Source of the DNA: Candidatus Cloacimonadota bacterium
GTDB taxonomy: Bacteria; Cloacimonadota; Cloacimonadia; Cloacimonadales; Cloacimonadaceae
NCBI GenBank assembly: GCA_016875595.1
Contig: VGPI01000127.1
Location: 1-6,220, forward strand
Reading direction: 5' to 3'
DNA: 6,220 bases
Positions 1 to 6,220 of the stretch are shown here, one piece after another. The notes below the pieces were generated by a model, which did not search any database, was not told where the DNA came from, and was given only the letters and a program-made list of their open reading frames with translations. Each line of letters begins with the position of its first letter. Position 1 is the first letter of the stretch. The translations under genes and the position numbers were made by a program.

Positions 1-293
1 TAAACCAGCTCCAAGCTATACTCGCTGAGGGCGAGGTAACAATTTCCGACGTGCAGAGTCAGGTGCTTATTGGTGGGGTCTTGTGCCAGGGCTGACTGAA
101 AGTGTGTCAATGCCTTACGGTATTGGTTGGCGCGGGCATAGATATCTCCCAGAGCCAGATACAAACGGTTATTTGAGGGATACTCGATTAGAGCATCCTC
201 CAATAGATTGATTGCCTGGATCCAGTTCTTCTTTGCCAGGGTCTCAGCCCTGAGGATCAAGTTCTGAATCTTAGTCTCGGTTTCTTCCGCCAT
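1..293 (-). CDS. TPR-repeat protein, N-terminal part (runs off left edge)
   Basis: The first 97 codons of a gene start at the ATG at 293-291 and stay open to the window edge, so the C-terminus is missing. The protein begins MAEETETKIQNLI and has no signal peptide or membrane segment, so it is probably cytoplasmic. Helix-turn-helix pairs of the tetratricopeptide type are visible at about residues 10-41 (ending ALIEYPSN), 42-75 (LYLALGDIYARANQYRKAL, then ALAQDPTN) and 76 onward (GNCYLALSEYSLEL). The canonical A/G/Y/A/P spacing is clear in the second repeat. TPRs are protein-binding scaffolds; the partner cannot be read from this fragment. The start overlaps the stop of the tricorn gene as TAATG. 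A GGG lies 9 nt upstream and an AAGGA 15 nt upstream, both poor Shine-Dalgarno candidates, so translation probably relies on reinitiation after the protease gene. The TPR call is firm; the specific function is unknown. Confidence 0.88.
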   Translation of the reverse strand, partial: MAEETETKIQNLILRAETLAKKNWIQAINLLEDALIEYPSNNRLYLALGDIYARANQYRKALTHFQSALAQDPTNKHLTLHVGNCYLALSEYSLELV

Positions 294-3200
294 TATTTAC
301 TACCCAATTCCTTGAGTAATTCATCAATTGCCCGGTACAATTGTACGTCGTTATCTGAAATGATATCCCCGGGGAGCAGGTCAACCAGAATGTCCGGCAT
401 GGCGCCAGTGCCTTCCATATTGGAACCGTCGAGTTTGTACCAGCCGGAACCGGGCATTCGCATTTCTGACCCGTCCAATAACTCATATTGCCAGGTACCG
501 ATAACCGATCCGCTGGTGGGCATTCCAACTACCTTTCCCAGTTTGAGTTCCTTATAGACAATGGGAAAGATCTCGCCATCAGAGAATGAACTCTCATCGA
601 TTAGCACGATCGATGGTTTCCCCCAAATCCTCGACGGTTGGGGACGGGGTTCAGCGCCGTAACGTCTGCTGGTGCTATATGCATATTGCTCCTTACGCAG
701 GAAATCGATGATCATGCCGGAGATCCGTCCGCCGCTATTACCCCTTACATCGATCACCAACGCTTCTTTATCAACATTCTGAGTAAAGACATCGGTTATG
801 AAATTCTCATAATCGCTGTATCCCATACTGGGTATATGAACATAGCCCAGACGTCCGTTGGACAGTTCCTCTACTTTTCTTCTCCGAATCTCCGTGCGGT
901 ATTGGTACATCATTTGTCTTTGTGAAGACCAGTTCAGACCAGTTACAATCGCTTTCACTTCTTTGTCTGCAGAAGTGAATCTGAGCTCTATCCGCTTATC
1001 TACCTTGTCCAGAAGGAGCGAATCCATGGGAGTTTTCGATGTGATCCCGGTTCCATCCACATGGGTCAGTATGTCACCTGGTTTGATGTTATACAAATAT
1101 GCCAAACGCGAGAGAGGATAGACCAGATCGATCCGGATCCCTTCCGGAAGGGTCTGTGTGTAATCGAACTCCAGACCGAGATAAGCAACCGGTTTACGGG
1201 GGATCGTCTTTTCTTCCCTGGGATAAAAACCAGTATGAGAGGCATTAAGATCCCCGATCATCTCATCCACGATCTTTGCCAGATCATTGATGCTTCTTAC
1301 TTTGGGTAAATAACTCGAATATGTGCGATAGAGAGCGATCCAATCCCTGCCATGCATTTGGGGATCGTAAAAATTCAACCCGAACACATTCCATACCTGA
1401 TCAAATATCCGGTGATTCAGGATCGAGTAATCATAAGTATATTTGAATTGGGTGCTGGTCTCTCCCTTTTTGCCATTTGCGGGATTGTACCATTTGATCA
1501 TACCATTGTCAAGATAGTAGATCGTATTGTTGATCGAGTAGAACTGCCCGACGTTCTTACCAAAGACAAATTCCTCGCTCTTGCTCTTGCCATAATAATT
1601 GGCTTTGTGGAGAGAACTGTTTTGATTGAATTGGTATCCATCCCGGAAGTAGTAGAAAGTGCTGTCGTCGATTACTTTGCTGACCATCAGGTTGAACGGA
1701 TCAGACAGAATGAGATAATAACGTTTTTCCAGGTTTTCCCAGACGATCCGGATGGATGGAGGGGAAGGGATCTCCTCGATCAGATCCTGGTCAGAGCTTT
1801 TAACCTCAATGACATCATCAATATCTGGATCAGTTTCAGAATCAGGTATCTCACAACCAGTACTATCAGGTGCATTTTCAGCGTTGCCCTTGGTTGCATC
1901 GAATATCTCCAGCCAGTTGTCCCGGTCCAACTCGTATTCGTCCCTGGGGACGAGGTCAAGTCGCCAGATCTCTCCACTCCGGCTCAGAAACAAAGACTTT
2001 TGATCGGTTGACCAATGAATAGCGTCAATCCAGTTATCTTCAAGCATAACTTTGCGGGATTCTCCGGTACTAAAGTCATACAGGTACAGTTCCCTGATCC
2101 ACAAATCATCCCGGATACAGGCAAAGGCTGCCAAAGTTCCATCCGGGCTGATCGCGAAATTGGATGAAACAACTCTGGGAGTATCTATGATGTAAGCGTT
2201 GTTCATCATTGAATCGGCGATGGCGATATTCCCGGCATTTCTTTCATTGGTGTAGTTGATGATCCATTTACCGGTTCTGGAGGGATAGAAATGAGACACA
2301 TTGTACAAATCCATACCAAACCACTCGACGGGAATGATCTGATCGAGCTGATCGATCGATACTTTGAACAACCGGTTTCTTCCATTCAGGATCCGATTGA
2401 ATATGATGGTTCGGTTATCAGGTAAAAAGCCGATGGTCTCAACTCCGGCATGATCAAAGGTAACCTGTTTGACTTCCCCGCCCTTTCGCGGGACTACAAA
2501 CAGGTCGTACTTGTGGCTGAAAGCCGCGATCAGATCATCACCGGAAACAGCAAAGGCATACGTGTCGTTTTGAGGTGTTTCCTCTTTTTTCGTCGTTACC
2601 CAATCGTCTTCTGCAATCATAATGTTCAGCTTGGAGATCTTATCGCCAAAGAGTTTGGTGGGATCGTATTTCCAGATCTCATCAAACAACTCAAAAACAA
2701 TACGGTCGGAGGAACGGGCAATTGACAAATTACGCGCCGACCACCCTTCAAACTGGGATATCTGCGATGGCCGATTGAAGTTGTTATTGGTAACCCGCAT
2801 GATCTGAAAAACCTTCTCATCCGATGCCACATAAAAGACGACATTGGATACATGGGAGTACAGAGGATATCGCTCGGTAAAGAAAGTATCAGTAAGCTGA
2901 TTATATTGCTTGCGCTTCATATCATATTCCCACAGATCACCATTCTGACTACCGGTGTATGCTTCCCGATAAGCCATGCCCCGCCGATGAAACATGATCT
3001 TTTTGTTGTCTGGAGATAGCACTGCACCGTAGTCGCCAATTTCAGTTATCAATTCGGGACGGCTACCATCGATCGGCACTCTGTAAAGAGATGTGCCAAA
3101 TCTCATGTTGTATCTGGCACATAAAAGTGATTTGCCGTCCGCAAACCAATCAGAGACCCAATAACTCTCACGGATAACCGGATTCGATAGACCGCCTTCC

Positions 3201-3484
3201 GAAGGCATTATATATACAAAATTCTGCCCCTCACGGGTTGAATTGAAGGCGATCCATTTCCCGTCAGGAGACCAAACAGGTGAATTCTCCGGGGCTTCGG
3301 TCGAAGTTAACCGCTTGGCTGTACCGCCTTTAAATGGCACTTTCCATAAATCATTCTGATAAACAAAACAAACCTCATTTCCATCCGGAGATAGGGCTGG
3401 TCGATCGGCAAATGAAGGTTCGATGGCTAATAAGACACAACAAAGTGAGACAATTATCAGCGTGGTAATGATCCGTAATGGCAT
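293..3484 (-). CDS. Secreted tricorn-type serine protease (S41 family, TolB-like propellers + PDZ)
   Basis: This 1063-residue protein has the full tricorn architecture. A Sec signal peptide (residues 1-26) is followed by a first propeller of about six PD40/TolB-like blades (27-290, with LSPDGNEVCF and WSPDGKWIAF). A second propeller of about seven blades (305-680) contains an acidic insert. Then come the C1 helical domain (683-762, with FYDPQMHGRDW), a PDZ domain (763-850, YLGLEFDY to KPGDILTHVDG) and the S41 catalytic domain (855-1055). Matching the Thermoplasma tricorn tetrad (S745, H746, S965, E1023) gives S749-H750 in NASHTG, S968 in SSFSDGEIFP and E1024 in NMEGTGAMPD. D969 and the RGNSGG glycines (915-919) fit the oxyanion region, so the enzyme should be active. 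In archaea tricorn trims peptides in the cytosol; here export implies periplasmic or extracellular peptide degradation. The substrate is unknown. Start chosen: ATG with GGAG 8 nt upstream and an immediate signal peptide. It lies 17 nt after the FapA-like gene and its stop overlaps the TPR start. Confidence 0.95.
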   Translation of the reverse strand: MPLRIITTLIIVSLCCVLLAIEPSFADRPALSPDGNEVCFVYQNDLWKVPFKGGTAKRLTSTEAPENSPVWSPDGKWIAFNSTREGQNFVYIMPSEGGLSNPVIRESYWVSDWFADGKSLLCARYNMRFGTSLYRVPIDGSRPELITEIGDYGAVLSPDNKKIMFHRRGMAYREAYTGSQNGDLWEYDMKRKQYNQLTDTFFTERYPLYSHVSNVVFYVASDEKVFQIMRVTNNNFNRPSQISQFEGWSARNLSIARSSDRIVFELFDEIWKYDPTKLFGDKISKLNIMIAEDDWVTTKKEETPQNDTYAFAVSGDDLIAAFSHKYDLFVVPRKGGEVKQVTFDHAGVETIGFLPDNRTIIFNRILNGRNRLFKVSIDQLDQIIPVEWFGMDLYNVSHFYPSRTGKWIINYTNERNAGNIAIADSMMNNAYIIDTPRVVSSNFAISPDGTLAAFACIRDDLWIRELYLYDFSTGESRKVMLEDNWIDAIHWSTDQKSLFLSRSGEIWRLDLVPRDEYELDRDNWLEIFDATKGNAENAPDSTGCEIPDSETDPDIDDVIEVKSSDQDLIEEIPSPPSIRIVWENLEKRYYLILSDPFNLMVSKVIDDSTFYYFRDGYQFNQNSSLHKANYYGKSKSEEFVFGKNVGQFYSINNTIYYLDNGMIKWYNPANGKKGETSTQFKYTYDYSILNHRIFDQVWNVFGLNFYDPQMHGRDWIALYRTYSSYLPKVRSINDLAKIVDEMIGDLNASHTGFYPREEKTIPRKPVAYLGLEFDYTQTLPEGIRIDLVYPLSRLAYLYNIKPGDILTHVDGTGITSKTPMDSLLLDKVDKRIELRFTSADKEVKAIVTGLNWSSQRQMMYQYRTEIRRRKVEELSNGRLGYVHIPSMGYSDYENFITDVFTQNVDKEALVIDVRGNSGGRISGMIIDFLRKEQYAYSTSRRYGAEPRPQPSRIWGKPSIVLIDESSFSDGEIFPIVYKELKLGKVVGMPTSGSVIGTWQYELLDGSEMRMPGSGWYKLDGSNMEGTGAMPDILVDLLPGDIISDNDVQLYRAIDELLKELGSK
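1760..1903 (-). other. Acidic, low-complexity insert in second propeller of the protease
   Basis: Residues 528-575 of the tricorn-type protease are rich in D, E, S, P and N (for example DSETDPDIDDVIE) and lack the beta-blade pattern found on both sides. The segment separates about the fifth blade of the second propeller (ending GEIWRLDLVP) from the next (RIVWENLEKRYYLIL). Many bacterial tricorn homologues carry a charged linker at the equivalent place, so this is probably a flexible loop. The frame is continuous through it. Confidence 0.7.
3407..3484 (-). other. Sec signal peptide of the tricorn-type protease
   Basis: Residues 1-26 show a short basic n-region (MPLR), a hydrophobic core (IITTLIIVSLCCVLLAI) and a polar c-region ending SFA before DRP, which fits signal peptidase I cleavage after A26. 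The first propeller strand begins right after it. The two cysteines (15-16) sit inside the core and are not preceded by a lipobox, so a lipoprotein is unlikely. Confidence 0.85.
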
Positions 3485-3501
3485 TTTGGAAGCTCCGTAA
3501 T
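3485..3501 (-). promoter_or_regulatory. Ribosome binding site in the 17-nt gap before the protease gene
   Basis: The gap between the TAG of the FapA-like gene (3504-3502) and the protease ATG (3484-3482) reads, on the minus strand, ATTACGGAGCTTCCAAA. GGAG at 3496-3493 sits 8 nt before the ATG, a well-placed Shine-Dalgarno. It supports the chosen start and suggests the protease is translated with its own signal while sharing the transcript. Confidence 0.8.
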
Positions 3502-4785
3502 CTATTCTTTCTCAATCAATTTTATACCAGATTGATGATGTTTGAGGGTGTAAGTATGCTTAAGCACCCGGAAATGGGAATGAGGATAAACATCATTGTG
3601 GACTGTGATCATGATCTTTTGCTCTTTGGGGCGTTGTAAAAAGTCATTCAATTCCTGGTTCAAGCGCTCTTCCAGAATTCCGATCTCACCGTTCAGTTCT
3701 CGGGTCATTTGATGATCGTCACCATAACTATGTTTCAATTTTAACAACTCCCTGGTTTTGATCATCAGCAGGTTCTTCAAATAGGGGCTGATCGTGACCT
3801 CAATCTCAGTTTTTAGGGTGAATTCATCCCCCACTGAATTGATCGTAATATCACCGGAAGATAGGGTCTGCCCACCAACAATGGAACTCTCACTAAAGTC
3901 ACCTTCGATTCCGGACTCAGCGATGATCACAGAATTGATGATCTGAGAGGTAAAGATCAACTTGCCCTTGCATAACAGACGGGAATTGCAGATACTTAAA
4001 CATCTGGTATCACCCAAGACATGAATCCACTTGGATGAACCATCCCTTATACTGCCTTGAACCTTGAGGTGTGACTCGGTATATAAGCTGGAATTCGTTA
4101 CATTACCAATCACTTCAATGGACTGTCGGCTGATGATATCACAATCTGATATGTCACCAATCAATAACAAGGAGACAGGAGAACGGATCACAGCGCTCGG
4201 TGATATCGAGGTTGAGTCAATTATGATCCTGTCCAGAATGCAGATACGACCATTCCTATCGATGTAGAGAAAGCCATCCGTAAGGGCAATATACTGCTGT
4301 TTGCCGATATCGAACTCTACATTAGGACCGGAGAGATCTACAATGGAGTGATTCTCATCAGAGTGCATTTCCCCCAGGATGTTGTACACGGACTTGTTCT
4401 GATGGAACAGATTAAAATCATAACCGGCAATAACGGTGCCAGCTTCGACACAAGCTAACTGATCGAACATAACATGATCCAATGCCTGCTCAGGATCTGT
4501 AATGTCCAGTTTATCGGTATGGAAAGACAGCTGTTTGGATTCCTCATTCTTATAGCTGATAGCGATGGGAAAGGGTATATCATAGTCCTTGGTAATTCCC
4601 TCCTTCTCCATCCATTGAATGGCTTCATCAAATCCATAGGTGATCCCGGCAGAATCGAACATGTCTGATATTTCATTCTCATCGATCAATCCACCCGACT
4701 TCCTGATTGTCATCCATGCCGATAACAGATCAGATCTTACTTCCAAGACAATATTTCCATTCCTGCTGGTATATGTTTTATCCAT
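3502..4785 (-). CDS. FapA / DUF342 family protein
   Basis: This 427-residue protein has no signal peptide and looks like a somewhat short member of the FapA/DUF342 family (often about 450-550 residues). The N-terminal region (about 15-190) shows family signatures: RKSGGLIDENEISDMFDSAG with ITYGFDEAI, then LACVEAGTVIAG and the NVEFDIGKQQYIALTDGFLY segment, comparable to the 'ALVDG' turn of the family. Residues 190-320 form repeated short strands with turns (ISPSAVIRSPVSLLLIGDIS, SIEVIGNVTNSSLYTESHLK, and similar), consistent with a right-handed beta-helix. Residues 335-385 are helical and heptad-like (LLMIKTRELLKLKH, then LNGEIGILEERLNQELND), a probable coiled coil. FapA acts at the cell pole in flagellar assembly in Vibrio, but the family is widespread and often uncharacterised; no flagellar gene is visible here. 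The start overlaps the pgeF stop by 8 nt, with a weak GGA 7 nt upstream, implying translational coupling. The family call is strong; the role is unknown. Confidence 0.88.
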   Translation of the reverse strand: MDKTYTSRNGNIVLEVRSDLLSAWMTIRKSGGLIDENEISDMFDSAGITYGFDEAIQWMEKEGITKDYDIPFPIAISYKNEESKQLSFHTDKLDITDPEQALDHVMFDQLACVEAGTVIAGYDFNLFHQNKSVYNILGEMHSDENHSIVDLSGPNVEFDIGKQQYIALTDGFLYIDRNGRICILDRIIIDSTSISPSAVIRSPVSLLLIGDISDCDIISRQSIEVIGNVTNSSLYTESHLKVQGSIRDGSSKWIHVLGDTRCLSICNSRLLCKGKLIFTSQIINSVIIAESGIEGDFSESSIVGGQTLSSGDITINSVGDEFTLKTEIEVTISPYLKNLLMIKTRELLKLKHSYGDDHQMTRELNGEIGILEERLNQELNDFLQRPKEQKIMITVHNDVYPHSHFRVLKHTYTLKHHQSGIKLIEKE

Positions 4786-5473
4786 AACTTATTCCGATTA
4801 AATTGATTTGCCGGTTGAGCGAACCATCCCTGCGATATGAACAGTAGTTTAGATCTTCATAGGTACAAATATCGTTTGAAACGACATTGCCTGCGGGTAT
4901 CCCTGCGGCAGCCAGCTGTTGCTTGATTATATCCTGTATGTCAATATGATTATCATTGCATCGGGAGGGATCAAAACCCTGATCGACAATGGTCGAAAAA
5001 AACTCATCGTATATCTCGTCTGAGACCTGATAATGCCTGGCACAAATACCAGCTCCGATCAAGGCGAAAATATCATTAGCCCGGCAATCCCACCGCTTGA
5101 CCATATTATCTATAGCCGCTTTACAGATGTTCCTACGCGTTCCTTCTCTACCGCTATGAACCGCGCTGACCACCATTTTTACGGAATCTGAAAAGAGTAC
5201 CGGAGTGCAGTCAGCAGTTCTGATTAATAGGAAGACACCCGGTTGATCTGTACTCATTCCATCGCAAACCGGAACTTTGGGTCTATCTCCCATACCACTA
5301 CCTCTATCTACCAGCGTGCATGTATGTATCAATGCTGAATGGGTTTGTTCCACAATTACACAGTGTTTTTGAGAGATAGCTATTTCTCCGATCCTGATAT
5401 CAGTGCCATACCTCATTAAAGACCGATAATCCTGGCTCATATCTCCAAGATAGTGAATGATCTTTTTCGTCAT
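4778..5473 (-). CDS. pgeF: PgeF/YfiH-type protein (laccase-domain, DUF152 family)
   Basis: This 231-residue cytoplasmic protein (E. coli YfiH is about 243) carries the ordered family motifs: EQTHS (H45), VCDGMSTDQPGVFLLIRTADCTPVLF (in the 69-94 region, C89), VSAVHSGREGT (H106), LIGAGICARHYQVSDE (138-153) and DICTYEDLNYCSYRRDG (201-217, C203). H45, C89 and H106 correspond to the zinc-binding His, Cys and His of the family. Known members are either PgeF, which removes UDP-MurNAc-L-Ser errors from peptidoglycan precursors, or purine nucleoside phosphorylase/adenosine deaminase enzymes related to human LACC1; sequence alone does not choose between them. Oddities are the HSGREG motif in place of the usual HAGWRG and an N-terminus lacking a clear SLNLG segment. 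The start ATG overlaps the MFS stop as ATGA and has AAGGA 7 nt upstream. The stop lies inside the next gene. Confidence 0.9.
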   Translation of the reverse strand: MTKKIIHYLGDMSQDYRSLMRYGTDIRIGEIAISQKHCVIVEQTHSALIHTCTLVDRGSGMGDRPKVPVCDGMSTDQPGVFLLIRTADCTPVLFSDSVKMVVSAVHSGREGTRRNICKAAIDNMVKRWDCRANDIFALIGAGICARHYQVSDEIYDEFFSTIVDQGFDPSRCNDNHIDIQDIIKQQLAAAGIPAGNVVSNDICTYEDLNYCSYRRDGSLNRQINLIGISYG

Positions 5474-6220
5474 TTCATCATCCTTGGCTCAGGGATCCAT
5501 CGGACTGATCGGTAAAGTGACTGATTTTGATTTACTACCAGCATGCGCTGGATGCTACGAATGATCAGAGGCATGATCCGATACGTATAGAGAGACCATC
5601 CCAGACAGATAACGCCGCTGAAAGCCAATGTCCAGTTGACGCCATATATATTTGCCACCGCTCCAGCCACCATGCTACCCAGCGGAGCTATAGACATGAA
5701 AGCCATTGTATAAATGCTTAGCACCCTTCCCCTCATTCCATCGGATACTATCGACTGAAGCATAGTATTGGTGGATGCCATCTGGAACATCATGCATAGT
5801 CCCAGTATTATCATCAGTAGTAAGCTGATGATTAGGAGGTGGGAAAATGCAAACACGATCAAAGCAACACTTACGACATTGGCGGCTATAACCATCAAAC
5901 CGGTTAACCCTCTGATATTTGATCTCGAGGCAAGATACAAGGCACCGGCTAATGCCCCTACACCCGCCATGGACATCAGATAACCGAGCGTTTGCGAATC
6001 ACCCTGTAGGATGTCTTTGGCAATGGCGGGGAGCAATACATGATAGGACATTCCAAAGAAAGTGAAAACTGCCAGATTCGTAACAAAATACCTAATTGGG
6101 AAGTTAGAGAAGGCGTATTTCCAGCCCTCTATGATATCCGTCAGGGATGTTGTTTTATTCGAAGGGTGGGTTTGTTTGACATGAATGAACAGCAGAGATG
6201 CAATCACAAACAAGTATGAT
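5470..6220 (-). CDS. MFS transporter, C-terminal half (runs off right edge; DHA3/MFS_3-like)
   Basis: The reading frame is open to the right edge and ends at TGA 5472-5470. The TTG at 6213 is an internal leucine codon rather than a convincing start, since the frame continues upstream and the visible part matches only the second half of a 12-helix exporter. Numbering from that TTG, a helix end (about 1-12) leads to a cytoplasmic loop (KQTHPSNKTTSLTDIIEGWK). Hydrophobic helices then follow at about 40-62, 74-95, 104-124, 126-147, 166-190 and 192-216, and a basic polar tail ends RWIPEPRMMK. The loop-plus-EGWKYAF start, GYLMSMAGVGALAGALYLAS and MRGRVLSIYTMAF with PLGSMVAGAVA are typical of the MFS_3/enterobactin-exporter-like group, which extrudes drugs or siderophores by proton antiport in the inner membrane. 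The substrate cannot be deduced. About 170 N-terminal residues are probably missing. The gene is coupled to the next by an ATGA overlap. Confidence 0.92.
   Translation of the reverse strand, partial: SYLFVIASLLFIHVKQTHPSNKTTSLTDIIEGWKYAFSNFPIRYFVTNLAVFTFFGMSYHVLLPAIAKDILQGDSQTLGYLMSMAGVGALAGALYLASRSNIRGLTGLMVIAANVVSVALIVFAFSHLLIISLLLMIILGLCMMFQMASTNTMLQSIVSDGMRGRVLSIYTMAFMSIAPLGSMVAGAVANIYGVNWTLAFSGVICLGWSLYTYRIMPLIIRSIQRMLVVNQNQSLYRSVRWIPEPRMMK
5474..5485 (-). promoter_or_regulatory. Ribosome binding site for the pgeF-like gene, inside the MFS gene end
   Basis: On the minus strand AAGGA (5485-5481) precedes the ATG at 5473-5471 by 7 nt, a near-ideal Shine-Dalgarno lying within the last codons of the exporter gene. 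Together with the ATGA stop-start overlap it fixes the start of the downstream gene, although its N-terminus is shorter than in most relatives. Confidence 0.8.

Noticed and set aside
271..528. A minus-strand 85-codon frame across the protease/TPR junction
   Set aside because: It is out of frame with both the catalytic-domain end (including E1024) and the TPR start, which are both well supported.
1352..2011. A 219-codon open frame on the plus strand
   Set aside because: It lies wholly antisense within the protease gene, whose frame is continuous with clear domain motifs. The plus-strand product resembles no family I recognise and has no good ribosome site; it is a shadow of codon bias.
2336..2357. 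Cluster of GATC-containing near repeats that might be a binding site
   Set aside because: It encodes the stretch SIDQLDQII inside a propeller blade of the protease, with normal codons; it is better explained by local Asp/Ile/Gln content and the general GATC excess.
3426..3484. Possible lipoprotein signal at the Cys-Cys of the protease leader
   Set aside because: The residues before the cysteines (VSL) do not fit a lipobox, and the hydrophobic core continues past them to a better signal peptidase I site.
3485..3501. Possible promoter or terminator between the FapA-like and protease genes
   Set aside because: Only 17 bases are non-coding and they are filled by the ribosome site; no hairpin with a T-run and no -35/-10 pair fits.
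6211..6213. TTG as the start codon of the MFS gene
   Set aside because: The frame stays open to the window edge, and the visible protein equals only the second half of a 12-helix transporter, so the true start lies outside.

Overview
The window is a gene-dense stretch of bacterial DNA, roughly mid-40s % GC by eye. All of its coding capacity lies on the minus strand. Five genes are read from right to left with almost no space between them: the end of a major facilitator superfamily (MFS) exporter (open at the right edge), a PgeF/YfiH ('laccase-domain', DUF152) protein, a FapA/DUF342 beta-helix protein, a large secreted tricorn-type serine protease, and the start of a tetratricopeptide repeat (TPR) protein (open at the left edge). 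The junctions are an ATGA overlap, an 8-nt overlap, a 17-nt gap with a GGAG Shine-Dalgarno, and a TAATG overlap. This is the architecture of one transcription unit with translational coupling. No promoter, terminator, RNA gene, mobile element or CRISPR array is visible, and no stretch longer than about 20 bases is non-coding.

The organism is a bacterium, probably with a Gram-negative type of envelope: the protease carries a Sec signal peptide, and PgeF belongs to peptidoglycan precursor quality control. The combination of an exported tricorn homologue, a DUF342 protein and TPR proteins suits uncultured lineages around the FCB superphylum (for example Cloacimonadota-like bacteria). That placement is a weak inference from gene content, not something the bases prove.

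Region by region: 5470-6220 holds the C-terminal half of a 12-helix MFS exporter. 4778-5473 holds PgeF with a short N-terminus and a variant HSGREG zinc-site motif. 3502-4785 holds a 427-residue FapA-like protein with an N-terminal domain, a beta-helix and a coiled coil. 293-3484 holds a 1063-residue tricorn protease with two beta-propellers, a C1 helical domain, a PDZ domain and an S41 catalytic domain, and a complete catalytic tetrad. 1-293 holds the first 97 residues of a TPR protein.

The genes do not form an obvious single pathway. Exported proteolysis, peptidoglycan precursor fidelity and small-molecule export all concern the cell envelope, but the co-operation is conjectural. I do not see a clearly new biological system here. 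The points most worth a second look are the exported tricorn with intact active site, the altered PgeF motif, the DUF342 protein without visible flagellar genes, and a striking excess of GATC sites.
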